Shown here piece after piece: positions 7,962-17,811 of a DNA stretch of 64,000 bases. How positions within the stretch are numbered: the first letter of the stretch is position 1; every line of letters starts with the position of its first letter. The notes beneath the pieces are model-generated. The model was not told the DNA's origin. It made no database searches and saw only the letters and a list, made by a program, of their open reading frames with translations. Position numbers and translations under genes: made by a program. This stretch comes from Pseudomonas typographi (lineage in GTDB: Bacteria > Pseudomonadota > Gammaproteobacteria > Pseudomonadales > Pseudomonadaceae): NCBI RefSeq assembly GCF_014694385.1, contig NZ_JAAOCA010000013.1, forward strand, positions 94,656 to 158,655. Reading direction: 5' to 3'.

Positions 7962-9479
7962 TCAACCGCCCAGGTGCACCCAGACCGATTTGGTTTGTGA
8001 ATACTGGGTCAGGGCTTCCAGGCAGCGATCGCGGCCGTTGCCCGATTGTTTGAAACCGCCCCACGGTTGGGTCATGTCACCGTGGTCGAAGCAGTTGACC
8101 CACACGATGCCGGCTTCCACGTCGCGAGCAAAGCGCAGCGCATTATCGACGTCGCGGGTCCAGACCGAGGCTGCCAACCCGTAGATCGAATCGTTGGCGA
8201 TGCTCAACGCATGGTCCAGGTCTTGCACCTTGATCGCCGCCGCCACCGGCCCGAACACTTCTTCGCGGGCCAGGGTCATCGCTGGTGTAATGTCGGCATA
8301 AAGCGCCGGGTTGATGTATGCACCGTGGGCCAAGGCCTCGGGCACGTCGCCGCCGAACACCAAGCGGCCACCTTCGGCGCGGGCCTTGTCGATATAGCCC
8401 AGCACGCGCTTCTGCTGCTCGAAAGACACCAGCGAGCCCATGCGCGTGGCGGGGTCGAAGGGGTCGCCCGGCACGTAGAGCCCGTTGGCCATGGCGCTGA
8501 AACGCTCGATAAATCGCTCGTAGATAGACGCCTGCACTAATATTCGTGAGCCGGCATTGCACACTTCGCCCTGGTTGGCGTAGATGCCGTTGATGGCGTA
8601 GCTCACAGCGCGGTCGAAATCAGCCACGTCCTCCAGGATGATCTGCGGGCTCTTGCCGCCACATTCGGTGGTGACGCGCTTCATGTTCGACTGGCCGGCG
8701 TAGATGAACATCTGCTTGCCGACCTCCACCGAGCCGGTGAAGCCGATTTTGTCGACATCCATGTGCAGCGCCAAGGCTGCACCGGCTTCGGCGCCCAGGC
8801 CTTGAACCACATTGAAGATGCCCGGCGGCCCACCTGCCTCAAGGAACAGTTCGGCCAGCAACACCGCACTGCTGGGTGACTGCTCCGCGGGCTTGAGCAC
8901 CACGGCGTTGCCCATGGCCAGGGCCGGTGCCAGCTTCCAGGCGGCCATCAACAGCGGATAGTTCCAGGGCACGATCAAACCCACCACGCCCAGCGGCTGG
9001 CGCAGAATGTAGTGCAAGGCGTCGGGGCTGGTGCTGGTCACTGCACCTTCGAGCTTGTCGATGGTTTCGGCGAAAAAGCGGAACGACAGTACCGTGCCGG
9101 GCACGTCGACGGTGAGCATATCGCTGATCGGCTTGCCCATATCGAGCACGTCGAGCATGGCCAGCGCTTCGGTACGGGCTTCAACCAGGTCGGCGAAGCG
9201 GTACAGCACCGCCATGCGCTCGCGCGGCGCCAAGCGCGACCAGCTACCGGAACGGTAAGCCCGGCGCGCAGCCTGGACCGCCAGGTCGACGTCCTCGGCG
9301 CTGCTGCGCGGCGCCTGGGTATGGGGCCGGCCGCTGGCCGGGTTGAGCACCTCGAAGGTCGCGCCCGACAAGGCCGGGCGGCGCTGGCCGTCGATCAGGT
9401 TATCAACGCCGTAGGCAAAGCCCGCCACGCGTTGGCGCCAGGCTTCGGCGTTGCGCTGCTGCAGATCTTCAATTGGCAT
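7962..9479 (-). CDS. Aldehyde dehydrogenase (NAD(P)+), PuuC-like
   Basis: 505 residues, full-length aldehyde dehydrogenase superfamily. The cofactor domain has VPWNYPLLMAAWKLAPALA, the general base is E272 in VTTECGGKSPQ, and the nucleophile is C307 in NQGEVCNAGSR. It oxidizes an aldehyde to the acid with NAD(P)+. The closest flavour is gamma-glutamyl-aminobutyraldehyde or betaine-aldehyde type, which fits the polyamine-type ABC importer encoded directly upstream on the same strand (ATPase stop at 9506). The exact aldehyde is not determinable. It probably handles the aldehyde made from the imported amine, under control of the IclR gene at 7075. Confidence 0.92.
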   Translation of the reverse strand: MPIEDLQQRNAEAWRQRVAGFAYGVDNLIDGQRRPALSGATFEVLNPASGRPHTQAPRSSAEDVDLAVQAARRAYRSGSWSRLAPRERMAVLYRFADLVEARTEALAMLDVLDMGKPISDMLTVDVPGTVLSFRFFAETIDKLEGAVTSTSPDALHYILRQPLGVVGLIVPWNYPLLMAAWKLAPALAMGNAVVLKPAEQSPSSAVLLAELFLEAGGPPGIFNVVQGLGAEAGAALALHMDVDKIGFTGSVEVGKQMFIYAGQSNMKRVTTECGGKSPQIILEDVADFDRAVSYAINGIYANQGEVCNAGSRILVQASIYERFIERFSAMANGLYVPGDPFDPATRMGSLVSFEQQKRVLGYIDKARAEGGRLVFGGDVPEALAHGAYINPALYADITPAMTLAREEVFGPVAAAIKVQDLDHALSIANDSIYGLAASVWTRDVDNALRFARDVEAGIVWVNCFDHGDMTQPWGGFKQSGNGRDRCLEALTQYSQTKSVWVHLGG

Positions 9480-9505
9480 AACATGTGCTCCTCTTGGATT
9501 ACCGC

Positions 9506-10618
9506 TCAGGCCGCCGGGGCCGGCGCGGGAAAGGCGCAGGCGGCGCCGGGCAGGATGCTCAGGGGGATTTCGTCACCGGGTTGCAAGGCATGCTGGCCGG
9601 CGGCCTCGCGGGATACATCCAGGGCCAGGCTGTCGATGCCCGGCAGGCTGATGTGCAGGCGCAAGGCGCGGCCATGGAACAACCGCTGCAGTATGCGCCC
9701 GTGCGTGGTGGCCGAGCCTTCCTGCTGCGCGGCGTGGCCCAGGCGCAGGTCTTCGGGGCGCAGCGATACGGTAACCGCAGCGCCGGGTTGCAGCGGCACT
9801 GGGGCGCGGGCCGTGAATCGCAGGGCACCGACGGCCACGGTGACGCTGCCGCTACCGCCCTGTAGCACCTCGCCCGGCAACAGATTGCTGGCACCGATAA
9901 AGCCGGCGACGAACGCCGAGTGTGGGGTATCGTATAGCGCATCGGGGCTGGCCACCTGTTCGATGTGGCCTTTGTCCATGACCGCGATGCGGTCGGAAAT
10001 CGACAGCGCCTCGGTTTGGTCGTGGGTGACCATGATGAACGTGGTGCCGAGGCTCGATTGCAAGCGTTTGAGTTCTACCTGCATGTACTGGCGCAGATGC
10101 GCATCCAGTGCCGACAGCGGTTCGTCGAGCAGCAGCACGCGGGGCTGGCACACCAGCGCGCGGGCCATGGCGATACGTTGCTGTTGGCCGCCGGACAACT
10201 CGTACACCCGCGCCCGTGCTTTGTCCGCCAGGCCCACCAATTCCAGCATGGCGGTAACCCGCTTGCGGGCTTCAGCGGCCGCAACCCTACGGCCCAGGCT
10301 TAGGCCGAAGCCGACGTTGTCGCTGACATTCAGGTGCGGAAACAGCGCATAGTCCTGGAACACCGTGTTCACCGGCCGGCCATAGGGCGGCGCGTCGGTG
10401 AGGTCCTGGCCGTCGATTAGTATGCGTCCAGCGCTGGGCGCCTCGAAGCCTGCGATCATCCGCAGGGTGGTGGTTTTGCCGCAGCCGGAAGGCCCAAGCA
10501 AGCTGATGAATTCGCCGGGGGCGATGTCCAGGTCGATGTTGTCGACGCTCAACACCTTGTCGCTGTAACGCTTACTCACGCCCCTGAGGCTGACCACGCT
10601 GGGCTGGGCCATGCTCAT
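9506..10618 (-). CDS. Polyamine-type ABC transporter ATP-binding protein (PotA-like)
   Basis: 370 residues: nucleotide-binding domain with Walker A GPSGCGKTT at about 42-50, signature [15 protein letters not shown], Walker B VLLLDEPLSALDA and the H-loop VTHDQ, followed by a C-terminal TOBE-type regulatory domain from about residue 285. This architecture is that of PotA/PotG importers for spermidine, putrescine and related compounds. It lies between the binding protein gene (stop at 10663) and the aldehyde dehydrogenase, all on the minus strand, as one probable operon. Confidence 0.93.
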   Translation of the reverse strand: MSMAQPSVVSLRGVSKRYSDKVLSVDNIDLDIAPGEFISLLGPSGCGKTTTLRMIAGFEAPSAGRILIDGQDLTDAPPYGRPVNTVFQDYALFPHLNVSDNVGFGLSLGRRVAAAEARKRVTAMLELVGLADKARARVYELSGGQQQRIAMARALVCQPRVLLLDEPLSALDAHLRQYMQVELKRLQSSLGTTFIMVTHDQTEALSISDRIAVMDKGHIEQVASPDALYDTPHSAFVAGFIGASNLLPGEVLQGGSGSVTVAVGALRFTARAPVPLQPGAAVTVSLRPEDLRLGHAAQQEGSATTHGRILQRLFHGRALRLHISLPGIDSLALDVSREAAGQHALQPGDEIPLSILPGAACAFPAPAPAA

Positions 10619-10662
10619 AATCTCCTTGCTGTGGTAAAGGGCAGTCGGGTGCGGGGCGCTGC

Positions 10663-11739
10663 TTAGCCGCCGGCCTTGACCCGTTCGAACAGCTTGGCCA
10701 GCTCATCGTTGCTGGGGATCGGCTTGGTCAATACGGTTTGCTTGAGCATGGTTTCCGGGTCGTTGGGCAGTTGCAGCTCTTCGAGCTTGGCCGCCGGCAC
10801 CTTGGCGAACGCCGCCTGGCTGGCGCTGCCATAGCCATACTCGGTAATGAGTTTTTCCCCAGATTCGGGAGCCAGGCGCGCGTTGATGAAGTCGTACGCC
10901 AGGTCGACGTGTTTGGCGTCTTTGAGCATCACCATGCCGCACACCCAGGTGAGCATGCCTTCCTTGGGCTTCATGAAGGCCACGGGTACGTTCTGCTTTT
11001 TCAGCGCCGTTGCCGACGCGTTCCAGGTCATGGCGGCAACCAATTCACCGCTGGCCAGGGACTGCTCCACCGAGGTCATGTCCGTGGTATAGGTGGTCAC
11101 CAGCGGGCGCTGTTGGCGCAACACGGCACCCACCTTGTCGAGTTGTTCCGGGGTCATTTTGCTGAACGGATCTACCCCGGCCAGCAGCGCCGCGACCAAG
11201 GGCGTGTCGTGGACCGCGTCGATGGTGGCGATGCGGCCGGCGTACTGCTTGTCGAACAGCATTTTCCAACTGGCCTCGGGGTTCTTGACCAGGTCGGTGC
11301 GGTACAGCACCGAGGTGTTGCCCCAATCCCAAGGCACCATCCACACCTTGCCGTCGGCGTCGACGATACCTGGCAGCTTCTGCAGCACTGGGAATATTTG
11401 GTCCCAGTTTTTCAGGCGCGATTTATCCATGGGTTGGATCAGCCCGGCCTGCTTCCAACGTTCGATCTTGTCGTAGCAGGGGTGGGCGAGGTCTGGGTGG
11501 AAGCCGGCGCGGGCTTTGGACAAGGCGTCGTCGTCATCGCCGAATACGGTGATATCGACCGCCTTGGGGTGCGCTGCCTCGAAGGCGGGGTGGAACTCCG
11601 GCAGTTCGTAGCCCGACCAGGTGAAGTAACTCAGTTTGCCATCGTCGGCCGCCAGCGCGCCCTGCAGCAGTGCGGCATTCAAGGCGAATGCCGCCAGCCC
11701 CACGACCCACGAGCGTGTTGCGGTTGTGCGCATTTTCAT
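10663..11739 (-). CDS. Polyamine-type ABC transporter substrate-binding protein (PotD/PotF-like)
   Basis: 358 residues with a signal peptide (MKMRTTATRSWVVGLAAFAL, cleavage near ALA/AD at about residue 31), so it is periplasmic. The mature protein begins KLSYFTWSGYELPEFHPAF and contains VPWDWGNTSVLYRTDLV, matching the extracellular solute-binding family of spermidine/putrescine and related transporters. It delivers the ligand to the permeases at 11762-13497. The ligand itself cannot be read from the sequence; the TWSGY start is close to the group of uncertain small-amine binders rather than classical PotD. Confidence 0.92.
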   Translation of the reverse strand: MKMRTTATRSWVVGLAAFALNAALLQGALAADDGKLSYFTWSGYELPEFHPAFEAAHPKAVDITVFGDDDDALSKARAGFHPDLAHPCYDKIERWKQAGLIQPMDKSRLKNWDQIFPVLQKLPGIVDADGKVWMVPWDWGNTSVLYRTDLVKNPEASWKMLFDKQYAGRIATIDAVHDTPLVAALLAGVDPFSKMTPEQLDKVGAVLRQQRPLVTTYTTDMTSVEQSLASGELVAAMTWNASATALKKQNVPVAFMKPKEGMLTWVCGMVMLKDAKHVDLAYDFINARLAPESGEKLITEYGYGSASQAAFAKVPAAKLEELQLPNDPETMLKQTVLTKPIPSNDELAKLFERVKAGG

Positions 11740-11761
11740 GTGACGTGACCTCCAAGCGGTT

Positions 11762-12589
11762 TCATTGGGATTTGGGTGGCGGCTTGAGGCCGCGACGGCG
11801 GATCATTTCGGCAAGCCCGGCCAGCAGCACCGAGACCAGCAAAATCAGGCTGCCGAGTGCCATGACGCTGGGCAGTTGGCGGGGGAAGCGCAATTGGCTC
11901 CAGATATAAATAGGCAGCGTTGGTTCGGTGCCCACCAGGAAGAACGCCACGATGAACTCGTCGAATGAGGTGATGAAGGCCAGCATGAAGCTGGACACCA
12001 AGCCGGGCAGCGCCAGCGGCAGGGCGATGCGCCGCAGCGTGGTCCACTCGTTAGCGCCCAGGTCCATGGCGGCCTCTTCAAGGCTGCGCGGGAACGCGGC
12101 GAAGCGACTGCGCATCACCACCACCGCGGTGGGCAGGCAGAAGCACACATGGCCGACCACGATGGCACCCAGCGACGGCCCCGGGCCAACCAGGTTAACG
12201 CCCACCAGCAAGGCGATGCCCAGCACCACACCGGGCAGCAGGATCGGCAGCCGTGCCAGCAGCGAAATAGCGTTGGCCAGTGGGCTGCCACGGCGCACAT
12301 CGGCATAGGCGATCAGGCTACCGACCAGGGTGGCGATGGCTGCAGCGATCGCGGCCACCATCACGCTGTTAAGCGCAGCCTCGGCCAGGCGCGGGTTGTC
12401 GAACAGGCTGGCGTACCATTGCAGGGTAAAACCCTTGAGCGGGAATACCGGGGCAATCGAATCATTGAACGAGAACACCGGGATCAGCAGCGTTGGCAGG
12501 TACAGAAACACCAGGTACAGCAGCACGTAGAGGGCAAGCCAGCGGCCCTTGCGCGGCTGTTTCGGCACCGTGCTAACCCGCGCCGTCAT
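11762..12589 (-). CDS. ABC transporter permease (PotC-like)
   Basis: 275 residues, six likely membrane segments, beginning after a positively charged head (KQPRKGRW) with LALYVLLYLVFLYLPTLLIP. The coupling loop SLEEAAMDLGANEWTTLRRI is the EAA motif that docks to the ATPase. Start ATG 12589 overlaps the preceding permease stop as ATGA, which fixes the start and shows translational coupling. It is the second permease of the polyamine-type importer. Confidence 0.93.
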   Translation of the reverse strand: MTARVSTVPKQPRKGRWLALYVLLYLVFLYLPTLLIPVFSFNDSIAPVFPLKGFTLQWYASLFDNPRLAEAALNSVMVAAIAAAIATLVGSLIAYADVRRGSPLANAISLLARLPILLPGVVLGIALLVGVNLVGPGPSLGAIVVGHVCFCLPTAVVVMRSRFAAFPRSLEEAAMDLGANEWTTLRRIALPLALPGLVSSFMLAFITSFDEFIVAFFLVGTEPTLPIYIWSQLRFPRQLPSVMALGSLILLVSVLLAGLAEMIRRRGLKPPPKSQ

Positions 12590-13497
12590 CGCGGCAACAC
12601 CCACCGGTTGACCAGCGCGCGGGTGGCCAGTACCACCACGGCGATGGCGAGCATGCTGACCACCGCTAGGGCGGCACCGGCGGTCCAATCATTGGCCTTG
12701 CCGAACTGCGCTTGGATCAAGGTGCCTATCATCGAACTGGCCGGGCCGCCGACCAAGGCTGGCGTCACGTAATCGCCCACGGTGGGTACGAACACCACCA
12801 GCGCGGCGGCCATTACCCCCGGCATCGACAACGGCAGGATCACCTTGAAAAAGCACTGGTGTGGCTTGGCACCCAGGTCGGCCGCGGCTTCCAGCAGGTT
12901 GCGCGCCAGCCCGTGCAGGCAAATATACAGCGGCAGCACGGCAAACGCGGCATAGGCGTGGGCGAGGGTGATGACCACCGCCGTTGGGGTGTTGAGCAGC
13001 CCGGCCAGCGGCGCGTCGGTAAGGCCCAGCCCCATCAGCGTCGAGTTGAGCACGCCGTTCCAGGCCAGCACGATCTTCCAGGCAAATACCCGCAGCAGGT
13101 AGCTGGTCCAGAACGGCAGGCTGATCATAAACAGCAGCCCATGGCGGTATTTGCCGGCATGGAAGGCGAGGAAATAAGCCACCGGGTAGGCCAGTACCAC
13201 GGTCACCACGGTGACGATGGCCGAAAGCATGATCGAGCGCAACAGCACGGTACGCGTGAGCGGATCGGCCACGGCCTGGGTGAGGTTGGCGAAGGTAAAG
13301 GCGCTGCCCAACAATTGGCCGTCATTGACCCGCAGGCTCAAGTACAGCAGCAGGGCCAGGGTGAACAGGATCAGCGTGCTGGTGATCAGCCCGCCGGGCA
13401 GGTTGAGCAGCACGTCGAACAGCCGCCCGCGGCTGCGGCGCGGTGCGGGCCGGTTGGCGGCGGGCACGCCTTGCACACCGACAGAGGGCGGGCTCAT
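12586..13497 (-). CDS. ABC transporter permease (PotB-like)
   Basis: 303 residues. A cytoplasmic head with prolines and arginines precedes the first membrane segment; the EAA motif reads LLEAAADLGAKPHQCFFKVILP. It pairs with the permease at 11762-12589 to form the channel. It is the first gene of the importer/aldehyde dehydrogenase operon, so the promoter should be between 13497 and about 13770, where a strong dyad is found. Confidence 0.92.
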   Translation of the reverse strand: MSPPSVGVQGVPAANRPAPRRSRGRLFDVLLNLPGGLITSTLILFTLALLLYLSLRVNDGQLLGSAFTFANLTQAVADPLTRTVLLRSIMLSAIVTVVTVVLAYPVAYFLAFHAGKYRHGLLFMISLPFWTSYLLRVFAWKIVLAWNGVLNSTLMGLGLTDAPLAGLLNTPTAVVITLAHAYAAFAVLPLYICLHGLARNLLEAAADLGAKPHQCFFKVILPLSMPGVMAAALVVFVPTVGDYVTPALVGGPASSMIGTLIQAQFGKANDWTAGAALAVVSMLAIAVVVLATRALVNRWVLPR

Positions 13498-13642
13498 AGC
13501 GCGGTTGCCCGCACCACGGAGCGATGCAAGGCTGGCACTAATCGAGGTGGCGAGCCGAGGAGGGCAGTGCCTGCATCATCGCGCCATAAGCATTCAACAC
13601 GCGTCGAGGCTATATCCACGGGGCACCTGTATCGATAAACGA

Positions 13643-13666
13643 TATATGAATATCTATATTCATATA
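13643..13666. promoter_or_regulatory. Perfect inverted repeat upstream of polyamine-type operon
   Basis: TATATGAATA-TCTA-TATTCATATA: two 10-bp arms with a 4-bp spacer, AT-rich in a GC-rich region, about 146 bp upstream of the first permease start at 13497. A plausible operator for the IclR regulator at 7075-7872 or another dimeric protein. Assignment is by position only. Confidence 0.4.
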
Positions 13667-13770
13667 CCTCATATCTAAATATTCCAGGCGCAGGCCACCG
13701 TCGCGTCGTGAACAGGACGTTTTCGTCGCAAACAACGAAAAAATACCTAACGTGGGCGCAATGTATCTCG

Positions 13771-14149
13771 CTACACCCCCAACCATTGCCGGATCGTCAC
13801 CTTGCTGACCCTCATCAGCACGATGGCGAACATGCCCAGGAGCCCAGCCACGCCCAACCAAGACCAGGCGCGGTAAAGCGCCTGATACCGGCTCGCCAGT
13901 AGCGTGCCGGTATCAACGGCACGCGCGGCTAGCCGCTGCAGGTGCTTTTGCAGCACCAATACCGACAACCACAGCGCACCCACGCGGGTGAAAATGCCCC
14001 GCGATGTGAGCCGGCCAACCGCTTGACAGCGGCAACCTGGTCAACTTCACCAGGCCATAGGCGATCAGGTAGAGGTAAAACCCCATGCCCAACCCAAAGA
14101 GGAACATCGCCGCGATGACGTGCACATATTTTAAGAACGGGTACAGCAT
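13771..14149 (-). pseudogene. Small DUF2269-like membrane protein, frameshifted
   Basis: The frame starting at ATG 14149 (MLYPFLKYVHVIAAMFLFGL) runs well up to KLTRLPL, then the reading continues in another frame as AVGRLTSRGIFTRVGALWLS down to a stop at 13771. One extra base near 14026 explains this. The joined product of about 125 residues has an N-terminal and a C-terminal membrane segment (YRAWSWLGVAGLLGMFAIVL) like the DUF2269 integral membrane proteins, but is shorter in the middle. The function of the family is unknown. Could be a sequencing error, but the neighbouring genes are broken too. Confidence 0.55.
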
Positions 14150-14286
14150 CGTCAGGCCTGCCCGTGCGAAAAGTAAACGTCCTCGATGAGGGGGCGGCCA
14201 TGCCCCCTAAATCGCCCCCTGCTCGCGTTGAATGGCCCCGCTTGGCCTGATGGCGATGGGTAGGGTTATGGACTACCGAGGCGGGA

Positions 14287-15012
14287 TCAGTACTTCCAGG
14301 TGACCGACGCGGTGACGTTGCGTGGCGCGCCATAGTTGGCGCTGGTCGCACTTTGATACAGCGACAACAGGTATTTGCGGTCGGTGACATTGTTCAGGTT
14401 GAGCGAGGTGCTCCAGTGTGGGTCGATGTCATAGCTGGCCATCAAGTCCACCAGCGCGTAGGCGTTCTGGCGAACATAGCTTAACGAATCGCTCTGTACC
14501 GCACTTTGCCAGCTGACACGGGTGCCTACCCTGGCCTGTGGCAAGCCCGGCAGGCGGTAAGTCGCCATGCCCCGCAGGCTATGGGTCGGCACATATTTGC
14601 GCGCCTTATCCCCGTTGTCATCGTCGATGGGCACGTAGGTGTAGCCAGCCATCAGGTCCAGGCCCGGCAGTGCCTCGCCAGAGGCTTGCAACTCTACGCC
14701 ATGGCTTTTGTAGTCCGCAGTGTTGTAGAGGTACTGAGAGCCGACCTGGATGTAGTCTGCCGCTACGTTGCGTTGCTGGGTCTTGAACACCGCGGCCGTC
14801 AGGTTCAGGCGGTCGTCCAACAGGCTGCCCTTCACACCCGCTTCGAGGCTCTTGCCCTCAAGTGGGTCGAGCAGTTTACCGTCGAGGCCGAGGGTGCTGT
14901 ATTGCGGGTTGAAGATCTGCGTCCAACTGGTGTAGAGGCTCCACTGCTTGTTCAGGTCGTATACCAGGCCGGTGTACGGCGTGACCTTGCCGTGCTCGCG
15001 CTGGCGGGAAGG
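14287..15012 (-). pseudogene. TonB-dependent siderophore receptor, C-terminal fragment
   Basis: The last 240 or so residues of an FpvA/FhuE-type outer-membrane receptor: VTPYTGLVYDLNKQWSLYTS, the LEGKSLEAGVKGSLLDDRLN region, and the C-terminal strand PRNVTASVTWKY ending in an aromatic residue as outer-membrane barrels do. The plug domain, TonB box and most of the barrel (about 500 residues) are missing; similarity to the family fades upstream of about 15000-15012, where the frame runs into unrelated sequence. It cannot form a working receptor. It marks an old deletion or recombination endpoint. Confidence 0.85.
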
Positions 15013-15450
15013 CGGCGGTTCAGGGGTGTATGTCCTAGGTAAATGGAGAGTTACGATTGGTATCACTGATACGAATGAGAAACATACACAACCGTTAACA
15101 ATTCCTCGACATTTTTTTCACCTAAATTTCGCGTGGGGTTACGGGCGCGATTCGAGTCAGGTCATAGCGGCGCGTAAGTTAAGGCGCTTGCTCAATTACC
15201 CGTTTGATACGCGGCCATCATGCGCTGTTGCCTGCCGGCGACCTTGGCCATGTTCGCGTGAGGACCTCGAACACTTTGCCAATGCTTGGCGGCGATCTGC
15301 TGGGTAGCACTGATCCAACACATGTATCAATCAAATACCTATTTGGATTAGACGGGAACAATCCTCGCGTCCATGATCGTCGCACCTACGACCGTCTCGC
15401 CCCCGGGCAGGGCGAGTGCCGGCGCGCTTCAATAAAAATAAAAGGTGAAC
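15013..15450. other. Intergenic stretch, no gene found
   Basis: About 440 bp between the truncated receptor and the MFS transporter. No convincing coding frame or known repeat is seen. It should hold the transporter promoter; the last bases (AAAGGTGAAC) supply its ribosome-binding site. Confidence 0.5.
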
Positions 15451-16830
15451 ATGGAGATGCAAATAGAGAAGAGAACGCACGTCCGCTTTTACGTGCTGGC
15501 TATGTTGTTCGTGGTCTCGTCGCTCAATTACGCCGACCGCGCTGCACTGTCGATCGCCGGCGCTTCGCTGTCGGCAGATCTGAACCTCAAACCCATCGCG
15601 CTGGGCTTCGTGTTTTCAGCGTTCGGCTGGGCCTACGTGCTGGGGCAGATTCCCGGTGGCTGGCTGCTCGATCGTTACGGCTCGAAAAAAATCTACGGCA
15701 TGAGCCTGCTGTTGTGGTCGGCGATGACCTTTTTGCAGGCGTTTGTCGGCGGTTTCGAGGCCACCACCGCGGTGATGATGCTGTTCTTCCTGCGGCTGAT
15801 GCTGGGCCTGGTCGAGGCACCGGCATTTCCGGCAAACGGCCGCCTTGCCGCTTCCTGGTTCCCGACGTCGGAGCGGGGCATGGCAACGTCGATCTTCGCT
15901 TCGGCGCAGTATTTCGCCGTGGTGCTGTTCTCGCCAATCATGGGCTACATCGTGCATGCCTTCGGCTGGAAGTACGTGTTCGTGTTCATGGGCGGCGTTG
16001 GTTTTGTGCTGGCCATGGGCTGGGTCAAGGCCATCCATACCCCTAAAGACCACCCCCGCATCAACCAAGCCGAGTTCGATTACATCGAGCAGGGTGGTGG
16101 CCTGGTGCATATGGACGAGCAGGGCAGGGCGGACCGCTCGCCGAAGATGAAGTATCTGAAGGATTTAGTGCGCAACCGCATGTTGATGGGCATCTATCTG
16201 GGGCAGTACTGCATCATTTCCATGTCCTACTTCTTTATCACCTGGTTCCCGATGTACCTGGTGCAGGCCCGCCACCTGGACATCCTCCAAGTGGGCTTTA
16301 TCTCGGTACTGCCGGCCGTGTGCGGCTTCCTCGGCGGTTTGCTCTCGGGCATTACCTCCGACCGCCTGCTCAAACGGGGTATGTCGTTGACCTGGGCCCG
16401 CAAGCTGCCGGCGTTGGTGGGCTTTGTACTGGCCGCCAGCCTGGTGCTGTGCAACTACGTTGAGTCCTTGTGGCTGATGGTGCCGTTGATGGCGCTGGCG
16501 TTTTTTGGCAAAGGTTTCGCGGCCATCGGCTGGGCCTGTATCGCCGACGCATCACCCAAGCGCCTCACGGGGCTCAGCGGTGCCGTATTCAATACCGTGG
16601 GCAACGTTGGCAGCATCGTCACGCCCATTGTCATCGGCTACATCGTAGGTATTACCGGCGGTTATGAAGCGGCACTGGTGTATGTGGCTGCCCACTGCAT
16701 CCTTGGGTTGGCGACCTATCTGTTCATCATCCCGGACATCAAGCGGGTCGAGCTCAGCGACGATGCTCAATTTGAAGCGCCTGCATCGCCTTCGTCGCCG
16801 CCTCCTTCCCTGGCGGCCCGGCAGCCCTGA
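15451..16830 (+). CDS. MFS transporter, anion:cation symporter family (sugar-acid type)
   Basis: About 459 residues with 12 expected membrane segments, in the inner membrane. The opening LFVVSSLNYADRAALSIAG and WAYVLGQIPGGWLLDRYGSK are hallmarks of the GudP/GarP/ExuT group that takes up glucarate, galactarate and hexuronates with protons. AAAGGTG just before ATG 15451 supports this start; a GTG at 15445 is also in frame. Neighbours on both sides are broken genes and no catabolic sugar-acid gene is nearby, so the substrate is uncertain. The truncated LysR gene that follows on the other strand may once have regulated it. Confidence 0.88.
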   Translation: MEMQIEKRTHVRFYVLAMLFVVSSLNYADRAALSIAGASLSADLNLKPIALGFVFSAFGWAYVLGQIPGGWLLDRYGSKKIYGMSLLLWSAMTFLQAFVGGFEATTAVMMLFFLRLMLGLVEAPAFPANGRLAASWFPTSERGMATSIFASAQYFAVVLFSPIMGYIVHAFGWKYVFVFMGGVGFVLAMGWVKAIHTPKDHPRINQAEFDYIEQGGGLVHMDEQGRADRSPKMKYLKDLVRNRMLMGIYLGQYCIISMSYFFITWFPMYLVQARHLDILQVGFISVLPAVCGFLGGLLSGITSDRLLKRGMSLTWARKLPALVGFVLAASLVLCNYVESLWLMVPLMALAFFGKGFAAIGWACIADASPKRLTGLSGAVFNTVGNVGSIVTPIVIGYIVGITGGYEAALVYVAAHCILGLATYLFIIPDIKRVELSDDAQFEAPASPSSPPPSLAARQP

Positions 16831-16886
16831 GGCCGGGGGTTATTTCGGCAGGGAGGCTCATACAGCAACGGGCGGGCAGGCCGGCG

Positions 16887-17546
16887 TTAACCCGCGCCCT
16901 GGCTCAGCCCGAGAATGTACGCGCGGAAGTTTCGCGTCACAGGGTCTGGGTCCCCCTTGCGCCAAGCGAGGTGCAGCTCTGCGTGAGCGCCGCCCAGTTC
17001 GATCGGCTTGAAGATGATCCGCTCGGACGGCAGATGCTGGGCCGTACTGGGCACCAGGGCGATGCCCATCCCGATGCTGACCAACGACAGAATGGTATGT
17101 GTCTGGTACAGGTACTGGACATAACTGGGTTCGACACCCGCCGCGCGGAACAGCCCGGACAGCAGCTCGAAGGAGTAGCGGCCCTCGGACGGCGAATACA
17201 TGATGAAGGGCTGGCGATCCAGGTCTTGCACGGTCAACTGTTCACGCTGGGCCAGCGGCTGGTCGTAAGGCAAGGCGAGGGCGAAGGGGTCGCGCAACAC
17301 GCAAACGGTTTCGATACCTGGGTGCAGCTTGTCGGGCCGTATCAGGCCCAGGTTCAGCCGGTTGGATAACAGCGCCTCCTTTTGCTCCGGGGTAGACATC
17401 TCCTTGAGTACCACGTCGATGTCCTTGAGCGTGTGATAGGCCCCCGCCACGATCTGCGGCAACACCTTGAAGCGTGCGGCGGATATGAACCCCAAGCTCA
17501 ACGAGAGTACATTAAGCCGTTCTACTTCGGCCCTCCGGATCCGCAC
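16887..17546 (-). pseudogene. LysR family regulator lacking its DNA-binding domain
   Basis: About 220 residues of LysR effector domain (LSLGFISAARFKVLPQIV at the start, VSIGMGIALVPSTAQHLPSE, and a normal C terminus) but the N-terminal 80-90 residues with the helix-turn-helix are absent. The frame upstream of about 17530 is unrelated. It cannot bind DNA alone, so it is very probably dead. It lies convergent to the MFS transporter at 15451-16830. Confidence 0.85.
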
Positions 17547-17811
17547 CCTCGGCTACAACCTAAATCCTGGTTTTCCTCACTCATCGAGTCGTCGTATGCG
17601 CTGATGAACAAAGCTGACAATTGAGGGACATTGCTGCGTGCAGGCTTCCAGCTCTGGGGAGCGTGCTCTGGGAGCTCATTTCCAATGCCGATCAGCATGC
17701 TGCCACCGACGTGAAGGGTGAATCGCCCCGAATCAATTTGCCCGCTGCGATTGATACATGCAGGCGGATATCAGTCAGGGCGCCAAAGTTGTCACGCGTA
17801 ACAGGCTAGCC

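Noticed and set aside
9012..10352. Open plus-strand frame of 446 codons
   Set aside because: Antisense to the aldehyde dehydrogenase and PotA-like genes; composition is arginine/serine-rich shadow translation.
17621..17809. Plus-strand frame of 62 codons between the LysR fragment and the aminotransferase
   Set aside because: No recognisable motif and no ribosome-binding site; not enough to call a gene.
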